This document shows, piece by piece, positions 7,247 through 12,360 of a stretch of 26,161 nucleotides of DNA. This DNA comes from Candidatus Peregrinibacteria bacterium CG11_big_fil_rev_8_21_14_0_20_46_8 (GTDB taxonomy: Bacteria > Patescibacteriota > Gracilibacteria > UBA1369 > UM-FILTER-53-11), in assembly GCA_002796025.1 (NCBI GenBank), contig PCVQ01000003.1:69134-95294 (forward strand). Direction: 5' to 3'. The notes below the pieces were generated by a model. It searched no databases. It was not told the DNA's origin and saw only the letters and a program-made list of their open reading frames with translations. The translations under genes and the position numbers were made by a program. Position 1 is the stretch's first letter; every line of letters starts with the position of its first letter.

Positions 7247-7321
7247 TTAAACCAGCTCTTTGAGAAATGTGAGTGCGGGAGCAGTGTGGATCTTTTTGTG
7301 CGCTATCCAAAAGTAAGCCAT
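7247..7321 (-). other. 24-codon frame encoding a tail related to that at 8101 (repeat copy 1)
   Basis: This short frame from ATG 7321 ends in KIHTAPALTFLKELV and stops at 7247-7249, where TAATG overlaps a possible pcrA start. It overlaps the end of the 7303-8094 gene in another frame. Its tail matches KIRVAPALTFHKDLI encoded at 8101-8229, and both have TAA at the same place. It may be a gene remnant rather than an expressed gene. Confidence 0.3.
7257..7295 (-). repeat. 39-bp direct repeat, copy 1
   Basis: This copy matches 8111-8149 at 34 of 39 positions, including a perfect 20-base core (GAAATGTGAGTGCGGGAGCA in copy 2; AGAAATG... context in copy 1). The two copies bracket the AT-rich gene at 7303-8094. 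Confidence 0.85.
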
Positions 7322-8094
7322 TCTAAACTGAATAAATGATTAATTGTGTCAAAAAATAAAGTTTCTGTAATTTTAACATGCGTCATAAATTCAATTTTGC
7401 CGTCTTTCCTTAATTTTAAAACAAAATCTTGAATTTTCTGATCGGGGCCGCCTATCGAATATGATGCTCTATTGCGAGCATGTACTTTTATACCCTGTAT
7501 TAAGATATTTTCATCCTTTTCTATAATATTTTTTGCAAAAATATTGTCGTAAAATTCCAACTTAGCCAGGCCGACAGTTTTTTGCCATAGCAACTTGCCT
7601 TTTTTATTTAATTTAATGACGTGTACCCCTGTTCGAAATTTTTTCGAAGGATTAATAGTGTCAAAGTTGCTAAGGATAATATATCCCTCATCACTTTCTA
7701 TAATTTGCTTTAATTCCAGCTGGATTTGCTCCGGTGCAGAAAACTCTTCTGCCCAAACTAAATTTTTCGTATGAGAATATTCCTGGATACACCAATTTTT
7801 TCTAATTAGTGGAGTTGAATAAAATTGGGTCCACTCCTGTGAACTTGTATTTAGTGGAATGCTTTGTCCAATAATAGTAAACGATTTTTCCTTACTAAGG
7901 ATTTTTTGTGGATTACAAAAAATATTTTTATAAGTTCCGATCTTTTTGGAATTAAATTCTTCACTATAAATGATAGTGTCATCTTGCGATTCGTATGAAC
8001 TGAATGAACTTAATTTATAACCAAAATCTACAAAATTAAATACGATAAATTTTATCAATAGAATCAAAATAAAAATTCCAACGATTTTTTTCAT
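7303..8094 (-). CDS. AT-rich exported or membrane-anchored hypothetical protein, 263 aa
   Basis: The N-terminus (MKKIVGIFILILLIKFIVFNF) is an uncleaved signal anchor or signal peptide, and the rest would be extracytoplasmic. Segments such as GYIILSNFD and VIKLNKKGKLLWQKTVG resemble the blades of PQQ-like/beta-propeller proteins (family pattern: d.Gyil.g...vikld..G...W.kt.G), but only one or two blades are visible, so this is a suggestion. Base composition is strikingly AT-rich against its neighbours, with Lys/Ile/Asn/Phe-heavy coding, which points to recent acquisition. The gene is enclosed by direct repeats (7257-7295 and 8111-8149). The C-terminus after about residue 250 may be altered, because a second frame takes over at 7321. 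Confidence 0.75.
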   Translation of the reverse strand: MKKIVGIFILILLIKFIVFNFVDFGYKLSSFSSYESQDDTIIYSEEFNSKKIGTYKNIFCNPQKILSKEKSFTIIGQSIPLNTSSQEWTQFYSTPLIRKNWCIQEYSHTKNLVWAEEFSAPEQIQLELKQIIESDEGYIILSNFDTINPSKKFRTGVHVIKLNKKGKLLWQKTVGLAKLEFYDNIFAKNIIEKDENILIQGIKVHARNRASYSIGGPDQKIQDFVLKLRKDGKIEFMTHVKITETLFFDTINHLFSLEWLTFG

Positions 8095-8100
8095 AATTAA

Positions 8101-8229
8101 TTAAATCAAATCTTTGTGAAATGTGAGTGCGGGAGCAACTCGGATCTTTGCATTAGAAATATAATCCTTTTTTCCAACGGCGCTGATTTGCCATGCATTG
8201 TGAAATTTTAGAGCGGATCTAATTGTGAA
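8101..8229 (-). pseudogene. Gene remnant: 42 open codons without a start, repeat copy 2 frame
   Basis: On the minus strand, 42 codons are open from just inside the end of the L,D-transpeptidase gene to TAA at 8101-8103. They encode ALKFHNAWQISAVGKKDYI followed by SNAKIRVAPALTFHKDLI. No ATG, GTG or TTG is available, so it is not an independent gene as it stands. Its last residues are homologous to those of the frame at 7247-7321, with conservative differences (E/D, V/I, synonymous Leu codons) and the same stop. This indicates descent from related protein-coding genes. I do not recognise the family. Confidence 0.45.
8111..8149 (-). repeat. 39-bp direct repeat, copy 2
   Basis: This is the partner of 7257-7295 (34 of 39 identical, same orientation), 854 bp apart. 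Differences cluster at one base near the 5' side and a four-base block. Confidence 0.85.
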
Positions 8230-9397
8230 TCACAATCGGCATGCCGATTTCTGTAAGGCTGTGAAAGTCTTTAGCATCTTCGGGTAAGAGACGGATGCAC
8301 CCGTGCGATACGCGCTGGCCAATGTGATTTAATGCCTCATTCCAAAAGACACCGTTGTCGTTTGCCAAATAGGGGAGTGCGTGAAAGCCGTGGCCGCGTG
8401 AGGTAAAGCCGTTCCATTGCGGCATGCGATAGTGTGGCCGGGCCGACCCAATCCTCAACTCTTGCTTATTCAAAATCTTAAATCGTCCGAGTGGTGTGGG
8501 TGTGCGAAAGGTACCGGTTGAAGCCGGGTATTCAGCGATGACTTTGCCGCCGGATTTAAAGAATACGCGCTGATCAGATATATCGACTTCAATCACTTTT
8601 TCTCCATTAAGCAGAGGTTCCGCTTCGGAGAGCTTTCCCGAAAAGCGGAAATATTTAAGATTTTCGGGGGCTGCGCCGCGCATAAATCCTGCATAAAGAT
8701 CGACAACTGCAGTTGACTCCGGTGATTCAATCCATGTTACTCCTTCGACAACCGGCTGAAAGTATTCGCGGAACATATCATCGACATTTGGGGTAATGCC
8801 GGCAACAACAAATGTTGCAACTTCGCCCGGATTGACCCGAGCCTCTTGCATGGCAATGCGATTTTGCTGGAGCCAGTAGTTTTTATCAAAAAGTTCGCTT
8901 TTGCGGTCGCGGTTTTTTGCCGTACCAAGCCGCACGAGCGGTAAATGACTGCATCCGCTGCTGTCGCCAAACCACGGCATATTACCGGTATTTTCTAAAT
9001 AGAGTGTTGCTACAAAGAGTTCGCCGCGCTTTTCCTCAATCCGATTATTTGGAGCAATAAATTTTGCTGAATATGTTGGATTTTCCGGCGGTAGATAGCT
9101 GCAGCTTACGCCTGCGCTCTCTGCTGCATTACGCGCTTCGATATTTGCGAGCTCACCGGAAGCAACCTGGGAAGTTGTATCTCCGAGGCGCTTTACACGC
9201 TGCGCGCGCCGCACTTTTACCTTTTCTGCTTTTTCTGTAAGGCGTTCTGCCCGTGTTTCTTGAAGAGAATTGGCTTGCAAAATATGCGCACCTTCCAGGG
9301 CAAAAAGAGCCACTGTGGCTGCGCCTGCTATCCCCGCTCCAATCAGCATTCCAGAGATTATATTGCGTATATGTAATGTATGATGTTTCTTTTTCAT
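8219..9397 (-). CDS. L,D-transpeptidase (YkuD domain) with N-terminal anchor and Ig-like domain
   Basis: The 392-aa protein has one membrane helix at about residues 11-35, a charged spacer, an Ig-like region (about 105-215, containing LYLENTGNMPWFGDSSG, reminiscent of NBR1-type Ig domains), and a C-terminal YkuD domain (about 265-392). The YkuD signature HALPY...SHGCIRLLPEDA carries catalytic Cys367 and His365. Family knowledge: the Cys forms an acyl intermediate with the peptidoglycan stem peptide and makes 3-3 cross-links or attaches proteins; the enzyme acts outside the membrane. I chose ATG 9397 (MKKKHH) rather than 9412 because the -10 box overlaps the longer version. A promoter (9404-9432) puts the transcript start at the ATG. 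It is divergent from the 9502 gene. Confidence 0.94.
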   Translation of the reverse strand: MKKKHHTLHIRNIISGMLIGAGIAGAATVALFALEGAHILQANSLQETRAERLTEKAEKVKVRRAQRVKRLGDTTSQVASGELANIEARNAAESAGVSCSYLPPENPTYSAKFIAPNNRIEEKRGELFVATLYLENTGNMPWFGDSSGCSHLPLVRLGTAKNRDRKSELFDKNYWLQQNRIAMQEARVNPGEVATFVVAGITPNVDDMFREYFQPVVEGVTWIESPESTAVVDLYAGFMRGAAPENLKYFRFSGKLSEAEPLLNGEKVIEVDISDQRVFFKSGGKVIAEYPASTGTFRTPTPLGRFKILNKQELRIGSARPHYRMPQWNGFTSRGHGFHALPYLANDNGVFWNEALNHIGQRVSHGCIRLLPEDAKDFHSLTEIGMPIVIHN

Positions 9398-9403
9398 TTG
9401 TCT

Positions 9404-9432
9404 ATAATACAATAATTTTAGAGAGATTGCAA
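9404..9432 (-). promoter_or_regulatory. Promoter of the L,D-transpeptidase gene, leaderless type
   Basis: On the minus strand TTGCAA (9432-9427), a 17-bp spacer and TATTAT (9409-9404) lie six bases before ATG 9397, so the transcript would begin at about the start codon. Confidence 0.6.
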
Positions 9433-9443
9433 ACTGAGAGAAT

Positions 9444-9472
9444 TTGACAGGTTGTTAAGTATGGGTTATGGT
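9444..9472 (+). promoter_or_regulatory. Promoter of the 9502-10068 gene
   Basis: Consensus TTGACA (9444-9449), a 17-bp spacer and TATGGT (9467-9472) predict a start near 9479, 22 bases before ATG 9502. It is back-to-back with the L,D-transpeptidase promoter. Confidence 0.6.
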
Positions 9473-9501
9473 TTTTGTCCTTGCCAATTAATTATTTTAG
9501 T

Positions 9502-10068
9502 ATGAGTGAAGCAGATCTCGATATTTTTGAAGCAGTTACGGAGCGTCCGGCCGCAGCAGGCCAACGGAGAGCTGCAGAGCGTCCTGATAGTGGTTTAACC
9601 GGACAGCCGGCAATTGCCGAGCTCATCTTTGCAATGGGACGATCAGAGCGGATTGCATATGACAACATTATTCAGGCATTGGATGGCGATGTGGATGCAT
9701 ATACATTGATTGTGCCAGGTAGATATAGCGAGCTTTTACAATATGCTGCAGAAGGTGGTGATATTCCCCATGCCATTCTTTCGCAGGTAGAAGAGTGTGC
9801 AGTAAGAGGGGTTGAGCGCCTTTGTCATGCGGCATTGGTTGCAGGTGCTCGTGATAAAGAGAAATTTTTTCAGGCTGCAGATGCTTGGAAAGAGCTATAT
9901 ACATTAGTAACTGGTTCTCAAGAGCTGCCGGTAGCAGTGTTGCCTGTTTGGGAACGTATGCAGACGCAGCGTGCCACTACTGAAGCTGCACTGAGAGACC
10001 CTGCCTCTTATGCACCACTCGGTGAGCGTATGGGCACGCTCCTTCCTCACGAAGAAGAAGGTGAGTAG
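9502..10068 (+). CDS. Hypothetical protein, 188 aa
   Basis: No family is recognised. The first 35 residues are polar (ERPAAAGQRRAAERPDSG) and probably flexible. Residues 40-185 are Ala/Leu/Glu-rich and look alpha-helical, with no membrane helix. I chose ATG 9502 over the upstream TTG (9475), which lies at the predicted transcription start. There is no Shine-Dalgarno. The stop is 23 bp before yebC, whose own extended -10 box lies in the gap, so co-transcription with yebC is possible but not required. Confidence 0.65.
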   Translation: MSEADLDIFEAVTERPAAAGQRRAAERPDSGLTGQPAIAELIFAMGRSERIAYDNIIQALDGDVDAYTLIVPGRYSELLQYAAEGGDIPHAILSQVEECAVRGVERLCHAALVAGARDKEKFFQAADAWKELYTLVTGSQELPVAVLPVWERMQTQRATTEAALRDPASYAPLGERMGTLLPHEEEGE

Positions 10069-10074
10069 CCAGTC

Positions 10075-10083
10075 TGCTATACT
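10075..10083 (+). promoter_or_regulatory. Extended -10 promoter of yebC, leaderless type
   Basis: TGC-TATACT (10075-10083) is an extended -10 element ending eight bases before ATG 10092. No -35 match is needed or seen. Confidence 0.55.
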
Positions 10084-10091
10084 GTGCCGCG

Positions 10092-10853
10092 ATGGCACGA
10101 CATTCTCACTGGCATCAGATTCGATTTAAAAAAGGTATTGCCGATAAAAAGCGCGGCAAAGTTTTTACCAAACACGCGCGTTTAATTGAGATAGCGGCGC
10201 GTAGCGGTGGCGGCGGAGATCCCGATAAAAATCCGACGCTCCGTTTGGCAATCGATAATGCAAAGGCCGATAATGTGCCGAATGATAATATCGAACGGGC
10301 GATAAAAAAAGGAACCGGCGAATTAAAGGAGGATGAGGTAATGCACGAAGTTGTGTATGAGGGGTATGCGCCCGGCGGCGTAGCTCTAGTTATTGAAACA
10401 TTGACTGAAAATAAAAACCGTACGAGTCAGCATGTGCGGACGATTTTAACAAAAGGCGGCGGTAATTTTGGTGAGGCCGGGAGCACAACATTTATGTTTG
10501 ATAAAAAAGCACAGTTGCGCGTTGCACTGCGGGAGGGCAGCGACCGTGAGAGCGATGAGCTTGAGTGTATCGATGCCGGTGCGGATGATATTCAAGATGG
10601 CGCAGAAGGCGAGCTAGTGGTCTTTGGTGGTGCCGGCGATTTGGGTAAAATTCGTGGTGCGTTACAAGAAAAAGGATTTGCAGTGCGCGGAGCCGAACTT
10701 GTCTATGTTCCGAAGAACGAAGTTGATGTGGAGGATGTTGAAACTGCGCGAAAAATTATGACCCTGATCGATACACTCGATGAGCTCGATGATGTTTTGA
10801 ATGTCGCGACAAATATGGGATTGAGTGATGAGGTGGCGGGGGAGTTGGGGTGA
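10092..10853 (+). CDS. yebC: YebC/PmpR (TACO1) family protein
   Basis: The 253-aa protein has the family N-terminus MARHSHWHQIRFKKGIADKKRGKVFTK (the usual form is MAGHSKWANIKHRKGAQDAKRGKIF) and the conserved blocks NPTLRLAIDNAKADNVPNDNIERAIKKG, YEGYAPGGVALVIETLTENKNRT and LTKGGGNFGEAGSTTFMFDKK. Members are annotated as DNA-binding regulators, and more recent work links some to relief of ribosome stalling at proline stretches. That would fit the 17-proline run encoded at 12670-12720, but this link is only inference. Length is normal for the family. The start is fixed by the conserved N-terminus and the -10 box eight bases upstream. Confidence 0.96.
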   Translation: MARHSHWHQIRFKKGIADKKRGKVFTKHARLIEIAARSGGGGDPDKNPTLRLAIDNAKADNVPNDNIERAIKKGTGELKEDEVMHEVVYEGYAPGGVALVIETLTENKNRTSQHVRTILTKGGGNFGEAGSTTFMFDKKAQLRVALREGSDRESDELECIDAGADDIQDGAEGELVVFGGAGDLGKIRGALQEKGFAVRGAELVYVPKNEVDVEDVETARKIMTLIDTLDELDDVLNVATNMGLSDEVAGELG

Positions 10854-10885
10854 TTTAGTTCATGAATTTGTACGATTTAGTTCAT
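10852..10885 (+). repeat. Two 12-bp direct repeats (GATTTAGTTCAT)
   Basis: Identical copies lie at 10852-10863 and 10874-10885 (22-bp period), with a partial third (GTTCAT, 10891-10896). They begin at the yebC stop codon and lie upstream of the structured RNA. Confidence 0.75.
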
Positions 10886-10918
10886 CGTTTGTTCATCTGT
10901 TTTTGGTATATACCAAAT

Positions 10919-11012
10919 TACCAGCAGTGGATGGGGCTGGGTGTGGTACCTACCACGGCTTACCATCCTTGGAATACGGGTTCGACTCCCGTCAGCTCCA
11001 CCCCTGCTGGTA
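10919..11012 (+). ncRNA. tmRNA-3'-end-like structured RNA (remnant or novel tRNA-like RNA)
   Basis: GGGGCTG (10933-10939) pairs with CAGCTCC (10993-10999), and ACGGG-TTCGACT-CCCGT (10976-10992) is a perfect T arm. This acceptor plus T-arm combination ending in CAGCTCCACC is the hallmark of tmRNA. The interior is only 36 bases: a GTGG/CCAC hairpin in the D-arm position, and a weak CCA/TGG hairpin where a tRNA anticodon arm would need 17 bases. There is no usable anticodon and no tag-coding region. TACCAGCAG (10919-10927) pairs perfectly with CTGCTGGTA (11004-11012), extending the acceptor helix. The 3' end reads ACCC, not ACCA. A terminator hairpin follows. It may be a collapsed tmRNA, an integrase attachment site, or a new small RNA. 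Confidence 0.45.
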
Positions 11013-11018
11013 TTAACG

Positions 11019-11048
11019 AAAAGACTCCCACATGAATGGGAGTCTTTT
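11019..11048 (+). terminator. Strong hairpin terminator after the tmRNA-like RNA
   Basis: AAAAGACTCCCA (11019-11030) pairs perfectly over 12 bp with TGGGAGTCTTTT (11037-11048) around the loop CATGAA. The T run is short (four bases, within the stem), so it could work in both directions. Confidence 0.7.
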
Positions 11049-11051
11049 GCT

Positions 11052-11076
11052 AGGTGTTTTCTACCAAGGCTTACCA
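11052..11076 (+). repeat. Partial copy of the interior of the tmRNA-like RNA
   Basis: CTACCAAGGCTTACCA (11061-11076) differs by one base from CTACCACGGCTTACCA (10950-10965), and the preceding GGTGT is also shared, with a 2-base gap in between. Confidence 0.6.
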
Positions 11077-11167
11077 GAAATAGAATATCATTTTCGCTTA
11101 TTATTTTCAATATTTATATATACTAAGTGATTTTTATTATATTTGTCATTTTATTTTGCAAAAATTC

Positions 11168-11210
11168 TTGACCATGAGTGTCTACTCATATACTATGAGC
11201 GCGTACTCAT
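11168..11210 (+). promoter_or_regulatory. lexA promoter with two LexA-type operators
   Basis: Two perfect inverted repeats of form ATGAG-N6-CTCAT lie at 11174-11189 and 11195-11210, their centres 21 bp apart, i.e. two helical turns on the same DNA face. The first sits between TTGACC (11168-11173) and the -10 (TATACT 11189-11194 or TACTAT 11191-11196); the second covers the -10 edge and the transcription start. This is the layout expected for autorepression by the gene product 15 bp downstream. Confidence 0.88.
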
Positions 11211-11224
11211 CTATTTTTTAAATA

Positions 11225-11845
11225 ATGATTATGGAAGCACTTACTGCAAAAGAAGAAAAAATTTATAAATTCATCGAGAAATATCAAATGAAGCACGGCG
11301 CTTCGCCAACAGTGCGTGAAATGCGCGAACATATGAAATTAAAGTCAGACGGCTTTATTGTGCACTGTTTAAAGAAGATGACGGAGAAGGGGGCGATTCA
11401 AAAAGATGACACGCCTCGCGGTATCAAACTTTTAAAAACTGTTGCAGATCGTTTGCAGTCGCCGACAGTGAAAATTCCAATGCTTGGATATATCCCAGCC
11501 GGTGGGCCGCTTGTCAGTGAAGAAAATGTAGAAGATTGGATGACATTTGATGAAGGGCAAATCAAAGATCCACAATCCTCTTTTATGTTGCGGGTTATTG
11601 GCGACAGTATGGAAGATGCTGGAATATATGATGGAGATTTTGTTATTGCTTCTACAAAGCGTGAGCCAAAAGTAAAAGATATTGTTGTTGGTCTTGTTGA
11701 TGGTGGTTCTACGGTTAAGCGCTATTTGAAAGACGAGCATGGGCGCTTTTATTTGAAACCAGAGAATTCAAAATACTCCAATATTTATCCCGAATCGGAT
11801 TTGCAGATTCAAGGTGTGGTTGTCGGATTGTTTCGATGGTACTAG
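11225..11845 (+). CDS. lexA: LexA SOS repressor
   Basis: The 206-aa protein has an N-terminal winged-helix domain (about residues 5-70: LTAKEEKIYKFIEKY, SPTVREMREHM, SDGFIVHCLKKMTEKGAI) and a C-terminal S24 latent protease domain. The cleavage site is Ala92-Gly93 in YIPAGGPL, the nucleophile is Ser128 in GDSMEDAGIYDGD, and the base is Lys165 in STVKRYLK. The Ser-Lys spacing of 37 equals that of E. coli LexA. RecA-stimulated self-cleavage and SOS derepression follow from family knowledge. Two operators in its own promoter indicate autoregulation. ATG 11225 is used; ATG 11231, two codons on, is equally possible. A phage-type repressor is less likely because no phage genes are nearby. Confidence 0.95.
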   Translation: MIMEALTAKEEKIYKFIEKYQMKHGASPTVREMREHMKLKSDGFIVHCLKKMTEKGAIQKDDTPRGIKLLKTVADRLQSPTVKIPMLGYIPAGGPLVSEENVEDWMTFDEGQIKDPQSSFMLRVIGDSMEDAGIYDGDFVIASTKREPKVKDIVVGLVDGGSTVKRYLKDEHGRFYLKPENSKYSNIYPESDLQIQGVVVGLFRWY

Positions 11846-11853
11846 TCTCGTTT

Positions 11854-11912
11854 GCTAAGTCGGTAGAGCTGTGCTGATGTGTGCGCGCAGCATCCCACGG
11901 CTCTACCGAAGC
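11854..11912 (+). other. Long near-perfect hairpin after lexA
   Basis: TCGGTAGAGCTGTG (11860-11873) pairs with CACGGCTCTACCGA (11896-11909) over 14 bp with one G-U. GCT/AGC (11854-11856, 11910-11912) extends it, and GCTG/CAGC can add an inner stem. There is no T run. The left arm GCTAAGTCGGTAGAGC reads like a tRNA D arm. It may be a factor-dependent terminator, an mRNA stabiliser or the relic of an inverted tRNA duplication. Confidence 0.6.
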
Positions 11913-11945
11913 GACCAATAATGTATTCTTTAACCCTCGCTTATT

Positions 11946-12140
11946 ATGGGTAATTTCTACGTCACACAAACACTTTGGGCTAAAGAAGGAAAGCGCTCTG
12001 CGCTTCGCGAATTAGATCACGCAAAAAAGCTTGTCGATCGCAGCGGTACATTAATGGACTCGTGGTATGAGCGCTGGTTTGGAAAGAGCGCCAAGCCCAT
12101 CGCGCACTATCGTTTAAAGCGAAGAATTGTCATGCGGTAG
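11946..12140 (+). CDS. Small basic hypothetical protein, 64 aa
   Basis: This is a strongly basic 64-residue ORF with many Lys/Arg and aromatic residues (LMDSWYERWFGKSAKPIAHYRLKRR) and no membrane helix. Nothing identifies a family. It starts 34 bp beyond the lexA 3' hairpin without a Shine-Dalgarno and ends 15 bp before the 3' end of the convergent tRNA-Thr. The gap would otherwise be empty and the composition is protein-like, so I keep it at moderate confidence. Confidence 0.4.
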   Translation: MGNFYVTQTLWAKEGKRSALRELDHAKKLVDRSGTLMDSWYERWFGKSAKPIAHYRLKRRIVMR

Positions 12141-12155
12141 GCAATTTGTTACAAG

Positions 12156-12231
12156 TGGAGCCAGTGATCGGAGTCGAACCGACGACCTATCCCTTACGAA
12201 GGGAGTGCTCTACCAGCTGAGCTACACTGGC
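12156..12231 (-). tRNA. tRNA-Thr(CGT)
   Basis: On the minus strand GCCAGTG (12231-12225) pairs with CACTGGC, followed by discriminator T and an encoded CCA (12158-12156). The D arm is GCTC...GAGC, the anticodon loop TTCGTAA gives CGT (reads ACG), and the T arm is GTCGG-TTCGACT-CCGAT. The outermost anticodon-stem pair (C-T) is a mismatch; the other four pairs are intact. Confidence 0.95.
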
Positions 12232-12245
12232 TAAGTGTATTGCGT

Positions 12246-12261
12246 TGTAGTATGTACTACA
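12246..12261. promoter_or_regulatory. Inverted repeat TGTAGTATGTACTACA at the tRNA-Thr transcript start
   Basis: TGTAGT-ATGT-ACTACA is a 6-bp inverted repeat with a 4-base centre, positioned at the predicted start of the tRNA-Thr transcript. It could be a processing hairpin in the 5' leader or an operator. Confidence 0.35.
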
Positions 12262-12269
12262 GTAGGCCT

Positions 12270-12298
12270 TTTATAAATTAACTGGGACAAAGGTGCAA
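12270..12298 (-). promoter_or_regulatory. Promoter for tRNA-Thr
   Basis: On the minus strand TTGCAC (12298-12293), a 17-bp spacer and TATAAA (12275-12270) predict a start near 12262, about 31 bases before the mature 5' end. Confidence 0.6.
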
Positions 12299-12346
12299 CT
12301 TTATTTAATGTGCTTTTTTAAGCTTTGGTGTTACAGTTCTTCCCTT

Positions 12347-12352
12347 TATATT
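12347..12352 (+). promoter_or_regulatory. -10 box (TATATT) of the polyproline protein gene, leaderless type
   Basis: TATATT ends eight bases before ATG 12361. A weak TTGGTG -35 (12325-12330) is 16 bp upstream. Confidence 0.5.
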
Positions 12353-12360
12353 CTGGATTT

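Larger units (their letters stand above)
10854..11224. other. 371-bp intergenic region between yebC and lexA
   Basis: The region holds, in order: GATTTAGTTCAT repeats, the small palindrome GGTATATACC (10906-10915), the tmRNA-like RNA with its terminator, a partial duplicate of the RNA interior (11052-11076), an AT-rich stretch with no visible signal (11077-11167), and the lexA promoter with two operators. I see no credible protein-coding gene. Confidence 0.7.

Noticed and set aside
7250..8149. Insertion sequence or transposon
   Set aside because: There are direct repeats but no terminal inverted repeats, no transposase and no integrase; recombination at repeated gene ends is a simpler reading.
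10919..11012. Ordinary tRNA-Gly or tRNA-Gln
   Set aside because: The acceptor and T arm fit, but there is no 5-bp anticodon stem with a 7-base loop and the interior is about five bases too short.
10877..11110. Minus-strand frame with GADGSRTRIPR across the tmRNA-like RNA
   Set aside because: It is the antisense reading of the T arm and acceptor stem; such phrases arise from tRNA/tmRNA genes.
10825..11126. Plus-strand frames through the tmRNA-like RNA
   Set aside because: They run through RNA stems and the terminator hairpin and have no start signals or protein-like composition.
11225..11845. Phage or mobile-element repressor rather than chromosomal LexA
   Set aside because: Cleavage site, Ser-Lys spacing and autoregulatory operators fit LexA, and no phage genes surround it.
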